A stretch of DNA of 64,000 nucleotides from Sipunculus nudus (lineage: Eukaryota > Annelida > Sipuncula > Golfingiida > Sipunculidae): the NCBI GenBank assembly GCA_026874595.1, contig CM049306.1, positions 14,219,019 to 14,283,018 on the forward strand. Direction: 5' to 3'. Positions 25,507 through 36,150 of this stretch are shown piece after piece. Both the position numbers and the translations under genes were made by a program. The notes below the pieces were generated by a model. It had not been told where the DNA came from and did no database searches. It saw nothing but the letters and a program-made list of their open reading frames with translations. How positions within the stretch are numbered: position 1 is the first letter of the stretch; each line of letters opens with the position of its first letter.

Positions 25507-28500
25507 GTGCAGGGCAGAGGGGAAGCCTGCTGGTAGTGGCCAAGCTGAACCAAGGCAAGCTGCCTGGGGTGGGTTACATAATGCAAGTGAAGGCTGTACT
25601 ACTAGGTGGGCTAGATGTAAACAACACTTGACATGGTGTATGAAAACATGAATAAAAGCTATTCTTTCCAATCAATTTCTTTGAAATTTCAGATTTTAAA
25701 AGATTAAATCCTTATGTATATATGCTGTGAAAATTAAATCAACAGTGCCAAAGTTGGACAAAATTTAAGGTATTGATTTTGTATTTATGCTAATAACTTG
25801 AAAAATTTCCAAAATTCAGATCTAATTTTGGGTAAACAATTGAATCTCGATTAAATAAAGTTATATTCCTGAAAAAAAGTCTCTTGGTTAAGCAATTCTC
25901 ATGTTAGGTGAGTAAATATATTTCCTGATTTTTAAAAAAATTGCATTATGTTTTGGCCCATAACTTCAAAATAATACCCATTACTGACCTAATTTTTGGT
26001 ATGTTCATAGAAAATGTATGAAAGAATGTGAATACTAAATATGATCAAAAACAGATCAGTGGTTTTGATATAAGGCAGCCCTTAAGTGTAACAATGGCTT
26101 TTTTTTATGGAAAACAGAGTTTTTTTTTCCTTAATATCTCGAAGGAAAGAAATCCTAATGACCCAATTTTCGGTATGGTAGGAGATTTTGGGGACATCCA
26201 AAATTATGCCAACAGCCTGGGGAGCATAGAGATGTGCACTGAATGACCTACGGTCATCAAAGTGGACTGCTTGACAATGTAAGGGAATACAACAAGAGCC
26301 TCCAAAAGTTCAATAACAAGCCTAATTTTGCAGCTTTTATTTTCAAATTTCAGATTTTAACAGATTAAATCCTTATGTATACATGCTGTGAAAATTAAAT
26401 CCACAGTACTTACAGGAAAAAATACATATTTTTCATTCTCTATGCACATGCCAGAATGATGTCAGTATTGTGTAATTGTTGAAGCTGGGGAAACCTTAAC
26501 AAAAACATGCTGTGAAAATTAAATCCACAGTACTTACAGTAAAAAAAACGTGCCATGGTCAAAGTTGGGCAAAATTTAAGGTACCAATTTTTTATTTTTA
26601 TTAATATTTTTAAAAATTTAAAAGATTTTCATCTAATTTTGGGTATACAATTTAATTTTGATTAATTAAAGTTATATTACTGGAAAAAAGGTCCATAGCT
26701 TTAACGTTTTTTGTGTTAAGTGATCAAATATCTTTCCTGATTTTTTACAAAATGCATCATGTTTGGGCCCATAACTTTTTTAAATTAAATAATACAGACA
26801 TAATTTCTGGCATGTATATAGGAACTATATAGAGGAATATTTATGGTAAATATGAGGAAAAACAGATAAGTGGTTATGATATTAGGCAGTCCTGAAGTGT
26901 GAAAATAGGTTTTGAATAAAAAATTGAGGTTTTTCCTTAATTTCTCAAAGGAACGAAGTTGCAAAGACCCAGTTTTCGGCTTGGTAGGAGATCTTGGGGA
27001 CATCTAACATTATGCCGAATTTTGGATTCCTAGGTCTGGACCAATACCTTCATTTCACATTCAAGGGAATAATACATTTAAGTTTATATATTATTTAAGC
27101 ATATCCACTTTTTCCATTAAAATAGTTTTTATCTGATTTATTTTTTTTATTTACAAGTTTTATAAATTTGTATTAAAAAAACACTGAAAATATAAGTTAA
27201 AATATTAGAATTCTTAGTTGCAATCATTATACATCCAGAGTGTAGCTCGTACTGGGTCATATTATGCATACACATATATTTTTATTATTTTTAAATCACA
27301 AATTTTTAAACTGAATTTAAAAGAAAATAATGCCACAACATGGCATCTGCAAGATTATTCCTTGAATCACTATTAAAAAGTTTTGCACATTGGAGTTTTC
27401 AGTACATGCTTAATCTTATTCACCAAAATAAAATAAGATTCTGTAAATTTGGTAAAATAAAAACATCTTTTCAAATAAAGTATACACACTGTTGGTTGAA
27501 TGAGGGACAAACAATATCATTATGCTAATTACAATCTAAGCTTTAATTTATTCCTGGAATTAATAGTCAATTTCACACCTTGTGAAGTTTTTACTCTTCT
27601 CAAGGAAGGAATTACTTATCTGATGAACATCCACACTTTCATAGCAATACACTACTTTGTGGACACAATTAAATGTGCACTTTAATCATTGTAACCCTGG
27701 TGGTAAATACAAAATCTAAAATGTAGCATAGCCAAGAATAAAATGAAATACAGAAAATTATAACATTCATCTAGTTAATGCATCATCTTGGGGGGGGGGG
27801 GGGGGAAGGGTGTGCAGGGCAGAGAAGAAGCCTGCTAGTAGTGGCCCAGCTGAGCCAAGACAAGCTGCCTGGGGTGGGTTACATAATGCAAGTGAAGGCT
27901 TTACTACTAGGTGGGCTAGATGTAAACAACACTTGACATGGTGTATGAAAACTTGAATAAAAGCTACTCTTTTCAATCAATTCCTTTGAAATTTCAGATT
28001 TTAAAAGATTAAATCCTTAGGTATATATGCTGTGAAAATTAAATCAACAGTGCTTACAGAAAAAAAACATGCCATTGCCAAAGTTGGACAAAATTTAGGG
28101 TATTGATTTTTTATTTAAGCTAATAACTTGAAAATTTTGCAAAATTCAGATCTAATTTTGGGTAAACAATCGAATCTTGATTAAATAAAGTTATATTCCT
28201 GACAAAAAGTCTCCAGCTTCAGCAATTCTCATCTAAGGTGAGTAAATATATTTCTTGATTTTTAAAAAAGTGCATTATGTTTGGGCCCATAACTTAAAAA
28301 AAATACACAATACTGACATCATTTCTGGCATGTGCATAGTGAATGTATAGAAAAATATGTATATTATATATGATCAAAGTCAGATCAGTGGTTTTGATAT
28401 CAGGCAGTCTTAAAGTGTAACAATGGGTTTTTAATGGAAAAATGAAGTTTTTCATTGATATCTCGAAGGAATTAAGTCCTAGTGACCAAATTCTTGGCAT

Positions 28501-29360
28501 GGTAGGGGATTTTGGAGAAATCCAACTGTATGCCAAATTTAAGGAACTTAGAGCTGAAGCTCGGGAGCTGAGCTCTAGCAAACTGCATAACACTAGCAAT
28601 ATGTGACATGGTGCTTGAAAACTTGAATAAAATCTACAGTTTTTGATCAACTGGTTTCAAATTTTTGGTGTTAACAGTTGAAATGCTAACAAAAACATGC
28701 TGTGAAAATTAAATCGACAGCAGTTACAGCAAAACAACATGCCATGGTCAAATTTGGGCAAAATTTAAGGTACCAATTTTTTATTTTTGCTAATATTTTA
28801 AAAAATTTAAAAGATTTTGTTCTTATTTTGGGTATACAATTTAATTTTGATTAATAAAAGTAATATTACTGGAAAAAAAGTGCTTAGCTTTAACAAGTTT
28901 TGTGTTAAGTGATAAAATTTTTTTCCTGATTATTTACAAAATGCATTATGTTTGGGCCCATAACTTTTTTAAATTATATAATACAGACCTAATTTCTGGC
29001 ATGTATATAGGAATTATATAGAGGATTATTTATAGGAAATATGAGGAAAAACAGAGGAGAGGTTTTGATATTAGGCAGTCCTGAAGTGTGAAAATAGGTT
29101 TTTAATAAAAAATTGAGGTTTTTCCTTAATTTCTCAAAGGAATGAAGTCGCAAAGACCCAGTTTTCGGCTTGGTAGGAGATCTTGGGGACATCTAACATT
29201 ATGCTGAATTTTGGATTCCTAGGTCTTACAGTTTCAAAACGTGCCACATCTACGGACGGACGGACGGACGGACGGACAGCCGGACGGACGGACAGACGGA
29301 CGGACGACGGACAATGGACCAAGACTATAGCTCAGATGACTTATAGTCAGCTGAGCTAAA

Positions 29361-29536
29361 AAAACCCACAATTTTACGTGCGACAGCATGAGGAATGGCC
29401 AATGACGGGCCATGAGGAATGGGCTGTAGTCTATATATATATATATATTTTTTTTTGTAATTCATTTATATTATTCTTTACCGTTTTTGTTATTCATTAA
29501 TATTATTTTAATACCGGTTTGTCAAAAAAAAAAAAA
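29361..29536 (+). other. LINE 3' end with TA tract and poly-A
   Basis: LINE-derived sequence after element A2, containing a short direct repeat (GGCCATGAGGAATGG, twice), a TA tract and a final run of 13 A. The poly-A abuts the right target duplication. Confidence 0.75.
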
Positions 29537-30779
29537 GATCTGAGATGAAAAGTTTGGCTGAAAATGCATCAACAATCATTTTAAAGATGTGTCCTGTGAC
29601 CTTGACCTTTTACCTTGTGACCCCAAAATCAATTGTGATCTTGCTTTTTTAATGGGACATATATAAGTCAAGTTTGAAATTAATACATAAAAAAAAGCTG
29701 GAATTATCATCTAGAAACTCATTTTTTGAGAGATGGCTCCTGTGACCTTGACCTTTGACCTTGTGACCTCAAAATTGATATAGATCATCCACTATTTGCA
29801 AGTGAGCTATATGTTCAAGATGGAAGATCTGAGATGCAAAGTTCGGCTTAAAATGCATCCACAATATCTTTAAAGATGTGAGTCCAGTGACCTTGACCTT
29901 TGACCTCATGACCCTAGAGCCTAAAGGGTTCTTACTTTAGTGGTGGGCCATACATAAGTCACGTTTGAAATCCATATGGCCTACAACACTGGAATTATCA
30001 TAAGAGGTGTGTGATTTTCACCAAATATGGAAATATTAAAGGTCAAGGCCACTCTCATGGTAAAGGTCATGACCCAAATTTAAACAGACCTCATCCTATA
30101 ACCCATCTCTCTCCATGTTCATAATATGAAAGAAATCTGTTCATTAGTTTTTGGCTTATAATGCTCCAAGTACTGTCAAGTGGCAATAACGGGGGTATTA
30201 AAAGGCATAAAAACAATAACAAGGCCTACGGGCCTAATGCGAACCTGTGCATTGGGAAATACACCAGGTATAATTCTTCAATACTGGACCATTACTTTTC
30301 ATGTATATGAACAATGCAAGTACTAAACATTTTGAATAAGAAACAATTACACAAACATCACTGCTGAAATTCTTGTATGGGTGCACACAACACAAAAATG
30401 ATTGTAGCTGGCACCACCAGTTTTGTATACAACAAAGCTATCAGAGATATATACATATGCCCAATTTCAGACTGATATATCAAACCCCTCCTAAGCAGGG
30501 AAACACTGTGCAAAAATTATTGTAAGTGGCACCACCAGTCTTGTACATGACAAAGCTATTCGATATGTATAAATATGCCCAATTTCAGGCTGATTATATC
30601 ATATTCCTCTGTAGAAATAAGGAGGCACATACATTGTGCAAAAGTCATTGTAGGTGGCGACACCTGTCTAGTGAACAAGAAAGCCATCACAGACAGGCAA
30701 ATATATCAGGCCAATACATCAGACATACCTTGAGTCTGATGCATGGGGCTGACCAGGCTTAGGTGAGAAAGGCAGTTGC

Positions 30780-31070
30780 CCCAAGTGAACTGTGACAAAT
30801 TGCTAGCTCAGGCTACTGCACTAAGTGAACTCACGATCTGCACCTGGCTAGACTGAGTGAACTTTTGGCCTGTACCTGGCTGCACATAGTGAACTCTTGA
30901 CCTGTTGCATAATCTGACACAGTGGGCAGTCTGTCAATGCTATAAATAGAATGCAGCTACTGCACTGAGAGAACTAGCTAGACTGAGTGAACTTTTGACC
31001 TGTACCTAGCTGCACTGAGTGAACTCTTGACCTGTTACCTAATCTGATACAGTTGGCAGTCTGCCGAAGC
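30780..31070 (+). repeat. Irregular repeats of a TGCACTGAGTGAACTCTTGACCTG-like word
   Basis: Several imperfect copies of a phrase with GAGTGAACTCTTGACCTG inside element B1. The same phrase reappears near 31290, 34500 and 46550 in other B copies. It is a family B component with no recognised function. Confidence 0.7.
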
Positions 31071-31163
31071 TATAAATAGATCCAGACTGACCAAATCTGA
31101 AATAGTAGCCACACCATTGCATAAGCTCACAAATTGGCTCCACATGCAGTCCTGAGGGGCATG

Positions 31164-31273
31164 ACACCCATGAGGTGATCACATGATACTCATGAGGTTA
31201 TCACATGCTACCCATGAGGTGATCACATGCTGGCCATGAGGTGTTCACATGACACCCATGCAGTGATCACATG
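31164..31273 (+). repeat. 22-bp tandem repeat, five units
   Basis: Five units like ACACCCATGAGGTGATCACATG, diverged at several positions. Most contain TGATCA and all contain CACATG. It lies within element B1 and is not seen in the other B copies. Confidence 0.88.
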
Positions 31274-34050
31274 CCTTGTGCTTGGCTGCACTGACTGAAC
31301 TCTTGACCTATATCTGGCTGCACTGAATGAACTCTTTGGCTAAAATGCTATTTTTTCAAGCTGATATATTCATAAACTTTTTACCAAAAATATCTATAAT
31401 AATAAAAGATGCAGTTCTTTCATTGCTAAAGGTCCAATAATTCTGCCAAAAATCATTCAAGTAAACTTGAACAAAGGTTACCTAAGAATAATTTTTGTGC
31501 AATGTCACAGAAGTTATAACTGAAACAACAATTCAGTAGAAGAACACTATTGCAGTCCTCAGTTTGAAATAGACATAATAATGGCCATAAGACCAACTTA
31601 AGCTTTTCACAACTCAACCAAAAATCAACAAACTCAATCTATTCTTATATGATTGAAAGAACCATGTCCTAGGATAATTCTTTTGAAAAACTGAATGATT
31701 CAATTGACAGTTTCATCATAAACATTATCAGCTGAAAGAGGTTAAAATTATGAGGTTTTGCAAATAAAAACCAGGTCAATGTAGGTGGCAACACGAAATC
31801 TGCAACTTCAAATATGAGTCATGTGACCAACATTTGCACAATACTTGGTAATGCTAGGTTCTGTCATTTCTGAGATTACTATGTCAGTATGCTTACTTGG
31901 CCAAATAACTAAGTTCAAATTTGTGTAATTCTGCTAAAATTCATCAAATGCAAACCATTTGAACAAACTTGAGAAGGCCTGCCTCTGGGATCATTTCTGT
32001 AAAATACTGAACAATTTGGCTGGACTGTTTACAAGTAGAAGACTTTTAAAGGTTTTTCAGCCTTTTCCCTATAAAATCTAAGTAAATGCAGATAACCAAA
32101 AAATAAGCTGAATCCCACAACATTTGATATGTGAGAGATTATTGCATAAAATCTGGGGATGGTAGTTCCTGCTATTCCTGAGAAATTATGGGTTAATATA
32201 CAGATGACCAATGACCCCAGTTCAAAAAAAGGTCAAGGCAGGTGGCGCCACCAATACCTGAATATCATATATGACTCATGTGACCAACACTGGCATAAAA
32301 TTTGGTGATGAAAGCTTTGGCCGTTTCTGAGATTGTCATTTTAGTATGCTTTTTTAGACAGATGACTAAGTTCAACTTCCTGTAACTCGGCCAAAATTCA
32401 CCCAAATTTAACCATTTGAACAAACTTGAGAGAGATGGTATAAGAGATTATTTCTGTGAAATATTGAACAATCTGGCTTGACAGTTTTGGAGGAAAAGAT
32501 TTTAAACAATTTTTTAACTTTTTCTCAATAAAATCTAAGAAAATGCAGAGTTTTTCAGATGGCTAATTTTTTACATTAAATTTCATGATGCTAGCTCAAG
32601 TCGTTGTAAAATATTAAACAAATTAGCCTCAGTTGTGTCCTTCAAAATTGTTTTGCAGGTTTATAACTCTTATAGGAAAATACAGAAAAATGGCTAAGTT
32701 AAGCTTCTCATAACTCGGCCAAAAATCACTGAACCAAAACCATTTGAACAAACTTGAATTATCAACATCTAAGGATAATTATTGTGTCAGATTTAAGAAT
32801 TTGGCCTAGTGGTTTTTGAGAAGAAGACCTTTTTAGCCACTGAGCTAAAATGGGCTGTCATGGCATATGGCTAAATTCAGCTTCCCATAACTCAGCCAAA
32901 AGTCACTGAACTGAGACCATTTGAACAAAATTCAGAAAGCAGTACCCTAAGATCATTTCTGTGCGATATTTAACGATTTGGCGATATGGTTTCAGAGAAG
33001 AAGTTTTTTGCAGCCCTCAGTATGATAAGGGCACTGATGACCCCTGTACAAAAAAGGCTGATGCAGGTGGCAACACCAATACCTCAATTTTTGGACAGAT
33101 GACTAAGTTTAACTTCTTGTAACTCGGCCAAAAATCACCAAACTTAAACCATTTGAACAAACTTGAGAGAGATTGTTCCAGGGATCATTTCTGTGAAATA
33201 TTGGACAATTTGGCTGAACAGTTTCAGAGAAGAAGATTTTTAAAGGTTTTTAAGCTTTTTCCCTATAAAATCTAAGAAAATGCAGTTAGCCAAAAAATAA
33301 GCAAAATCCGATATAGTTTTTAGGATGACTGATTATTTGCAAAAAATTTGGTGATGAAATTTTTTAAATGACTAATTTTTTGCATAAAATTTTGTAATGC
33401 TAACTCTTGCCTTTTCAAGATAGTATGGGTTAACGTACAGATGACGGACGACGGCCGCCGGATGACGCCACACCATGGCATAAGCTCACAGGTTCGCTAA
33501 AAACAGGTGACGCGTCCAGTATCTGGCATATCACAAGGCTATCCAAGATCTTCAGTCACCTTGTTTTTAGACCAGTCAATGCAAGCTTTCTTGAGATATT
33601 TAAGAATTTGTGTTATTTTCAGCAAAAAATGGACCTATTCAAGGTCAAGGTCACTCTTCTAGGAAAGGTCATGACCCCATTTTAAATAGGCTTCATCCTC
33701 TCACCTATATCTATACAAATGTAAAGTTTGAAAAAGATCAGTGAAATATTTTTGAGTTATCCTGCTCACAAGATTTTTACGCGTTGGCGGCAGCAGCGGC
33801 AGCGGGACCATCGTGAAACCATAGTATCCCGAGTTTGTCTGGGAATACAATTACTGGAATTAATATTCAATTTCACACCTGGTGAAGTTTTTACTCTTTT
33901 GAAGTAAGGAATTCTTTATCTGATGAATATCCACACTTTCATAGCAATTCACTACTTTGTGGACATGATTAAAGGTACACTTTAATTATTGTAACCCTGG
34001 TGGTACAATACTGGTGGTAGCATAGCCTAGAAAACAATGAATCAAATACA

Positions 34051-35247
34051 AACAAGGCCTACAGGCCACATGCGAACCTGTGCAAAGTTGGGGAGTATGA
34101 ATGGAGGTTTATTTTTTAAATTCAATATTGAGCCTCTCTAAGTCCTGCACATCTACCTTTGTCATAATGATTTCAGCAAAATGGAAGTTTCGGACCTGCA
34201 CGTTTAGGACTAGGATATTTTGAAACTAGGATGTATCAGTCAGGATATTTTGGATATGTTATGAGGGTTATTAGGACAGATGAACGGACAATTTGGCAGC
34301 ATGGTTTCGGAGACGAACATTTTAAATGTTTTTTAGCTTTTTCCCTATAAAATCTAAGAAAATGCAGTTAGCCAAGAAATAAGCAAAATCCAATAGAATT
34401 TTTCTAGATGACTAATTTTATGCCCAAAAATAGACGTCAGGACACATTGTCTAAGCACCAGTCAGAGCCAGGTCAGTCGCCATGAAGCTGTCTGGACCTC
34501 ACCTGGTTGAACTGAGTGACCTCTTGACTTGGCTGTTGAAACTTTGCATGTTGTCAAATCTGTTTTCAAACACTGAAAGCCTTTTTCAATTACCTACACT
34601 GCTTTTTTAAAGCTGCATTAACCCAATCTATTCTTATAAAACTGGCAGCATGCTATCATACAATAATTCTTGCAAAGTTGAGACCAATCAGCTTAACAGT
34701 TTCATCATAAATAAGTGTATAAGCTTGAAGAGTCTAAAATTACATTTTTGCTTGTAAAAAACAGATTATTGGAAGTGGTGCCACCAATACCTCAATTTCA
34801 GATATGACTTATGTGACAAACATTGGCATAAAATTTGGTGATGATAGGGTTAGCCGTTTCTGAGATTTTAATTTTAGTGTGCTTTTTTGGACAGATGACT
34901 AAGTTCAACCTCCTGTAACTAGGCCAAAAATCTCTGAACTGGAACCATTCGAACAAACTTGAGTAAGATTATTCTAGGGATCATTTCTGTGGAATATTGG
35001 ACAATTTGGCTGGACAGTTTTAGAGAAGATGATTTTTAAAGCTTTTTTAGCTTTTTCCCTATAAAATCTAAGAAAATGCAGTTAGAAAAAATTAAACAAA
35101 ATACGATAGAGTTTTTCAGATAACTGGTTATTTGCAAAAATTTGGTGATGCTAGCTCCTGCCATTTTTGAGATAGCTATGGTTATTGTACAGACGAAGCA
35201 TGACGCACTGACACACAACGCTGCACCATTGCTCACAGGTTTGCTAA
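34051..35247 (+). mobile_element. Family B element B2, 1.2 kb, in the right arm of A3
   Basis: Head AACAAGGCCTACAGGCCACA then GCGAACCTGTG; tail CTCACAGGTTTGCTAAAA. The paralogous empty site is visible twice in A2, at about 25445-25470 and 27745-27775, where ATACAGAAAAT.ATAACATTC runs uninterrupted. That shows the insertion and its boundaries directly. It shares its first ~150 bp with B4 and its right half with B1. Confidence 0.82.
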
Positions 35248-36150
35248 AAATGATAACATTCATCTAGTTTATGTACCATCTTGGGGAAGGGGGGGGGGGG
35301 GTGTCCAGAGCAGAGGGGAAGCCTGCCAGTAGTGGCCAAGCTGAGCCAAAGCAAGCTGCCTGGAGTGGGTTTGCAACACAGGTGAAGGCTGAACTACTAG
35401 ATGGGCTTGATGTAAACAACACTTGACATAGTGTATGAAAACTTGAATAAATGCTACTCTTTTCAATCAATTCATTTAAAATTTCAGATTTTAATAAATT
35501 AAATCCTTATGTATATATGCTGTAAAAAATAAAATTAACAGTGCTTACAGGGAAAAAACATGCCATGAACAAATTTGGACAAAATTTCAGGTACTGATTT
35601 TTTATTTATGCTAATAACTTAAAATATTTGCAAATTTCTGATCTAATTTTTGGTAAACAATTGAATCTTGATTAAATGAAGTTATATCCCTAAAAAAAGT
35701 CTCCAGTTTCAGCAATTCTCATGTTAAGAGACTATATTTCCTGATTTTTTAAAAATTGCATTATGTTTCGGCCCATAACTTCAAAACAATAAGCAATACT
35801 AACCTGAATTTTGGTATGTACATAGAAAATATATGGAAAAATATGCATACTAAATATGATCAAAACAGATCAGTGGTTTTGATATAAGGCAGCCTTGAAG
35901 AGTAACAATGGCTTTTTTTTATAGATAATGGAGGTTTTTCCTTAATATCTCGAAGGAATGAAGTCCTAGTGACCCAATTTTTGGTATGGTAAGAGATTTA
36001 GGGGACATTTAACAGCATACAAAATTTTGGATTTGTAGGTCCAACGGTTTACAAATGAGCCCTGTTAATGGCCGGCCGGACAGCTATACAGATGGATGAT
36101 GGACAAAGGACCACGACTATAGCTCAGATGACTTATAGTCAGCTGAGCTT

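Larger units (their letters stand above)
23798..29360 (+). mobile_element. Family A element A2, 5.6 kb, internally duplicated, in LINE 3' region
   Basis: Head ACAAGGGACCCATGGGTCAC (perfect palindrome GACCCATGGGTC at 23804-23815), then GCTCAGCTGA. The tail hairpin and CAGCTGAGCT end at ~29357. It inserted in the LINE 3' untranslated region: LINE text AATTAAA stops at the head and AAACCCACAATTTTACG resumes after the tail. A block of about 1.5 kb is duplicated directly with an offset of about 2,386 bp (24657 onward versus 27043 onward). Four full core copies result (about 25680, 26330, 27980 and 28680), plus a remnant near 24260. No transposase is encoded. Confidence 0.8.
17474..29536 (+). mobile_element. 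Tx1/L1-like LINE, 5'-truncated, poly-A tail, 18-bp target duplication
   Basis: The sequence AAAAGATCTGAGATGAAA occurs at 17456-17473 and 29533-29550. It flanks an interval that ends in a run of A (29524-29536), the mark of target-primed reverse transcription. The host site is the core of family C, which reads continuously across the join. Inside, endonuclease and reverse transcriptase are recognisable but broken by stops and frameshifts. Three later insertions lie within: A1 (19531-21180), a MITE (~23028-23212) and A2 (23798-29360). The remaining LINE is about 4.7 kb. No ORF1 is seen in the ~340 bp before the endonuclease, so it is probably 5'-truncated. The clade call rests on the NWHPLSLLNTDYKIIAK-type motif. 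Confidence 0.85.
30217..33502 (+). mobile_element. Family B element B1, 3.3 kb, inside family C2
   Basis: The head AACAAGGCCTACGGGCCTAA is followed by GCGAACCTGTG. The tail is CACAGGTTCGCTAAAA. The subterminal repeats GCGAACCTGTG / CACAGGTTCGC are exact inverses. The host family C text stops at GGCATAAAAACAA and resumes at 33503 with ACAGGTGACGCGTCCAG, matching C1 near 6100. The interior is a long irregular repetition of motifs such as CCATTTGAACAAACTTGAG (near 31960, 32415, 32740 and 33150). Hairpin-type AGGCCT pairs mark the head. Non-coding. Confidence 0.78.
17025..33850 (+). mobile_element. Family C element C2, second shell, split by a LINE and family B
   Basis: The head at 17025 has lost one hairpin arm (only GCAGGTGCC remains), but the downstream text matches copies C1 and C3. 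The left part runs to 17473; the right part resumes at 29533 in the middle of the same core word (GATCTGAGATGAAA). It is broken again at ~30216 and resumes at 33503 with the text seen uninterrupted at 6100-6130 in C1. The tail ends at ~33850 with GTCTGGGAATACAA. The core includes two exact DR1-type TGACCTTTGACCT blocks near 29757 and 29900. Confidence 0.75.
16558..36150 (+). mobile_element. Family A element A3, outermost shell of a 19.6-kb nest
   Basis: The head at 16558 is a decayed form of the A head (AAGGGATCCATGGGTCAC, then CACACAGCTG). The tail near 36150 has the intact A end hairpin and CAGCTGAGCT. The pieces join by homology with other A copies: 16950-17024 matches 25160-25200 and 27475-27520; 33851-34050 continues that match (cf. 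25240-25440); 35248-36150 completes it through a G run, the core and the tail. The gaps are family C (17025-33850) and family B (34051-35247). Removing nested DNA leaves roughly 1.6 kb, a normal size for the family. A strong inference from aligned junctions. Confidence 0.75.

Noticed and set aside
25376-25671. Proline-rich minus-strand frames near G runs
   Set aside because: They recur at 27767-27976 and 35264-35470 because the same family A sequence and G run is repeated. They have no conserved start.
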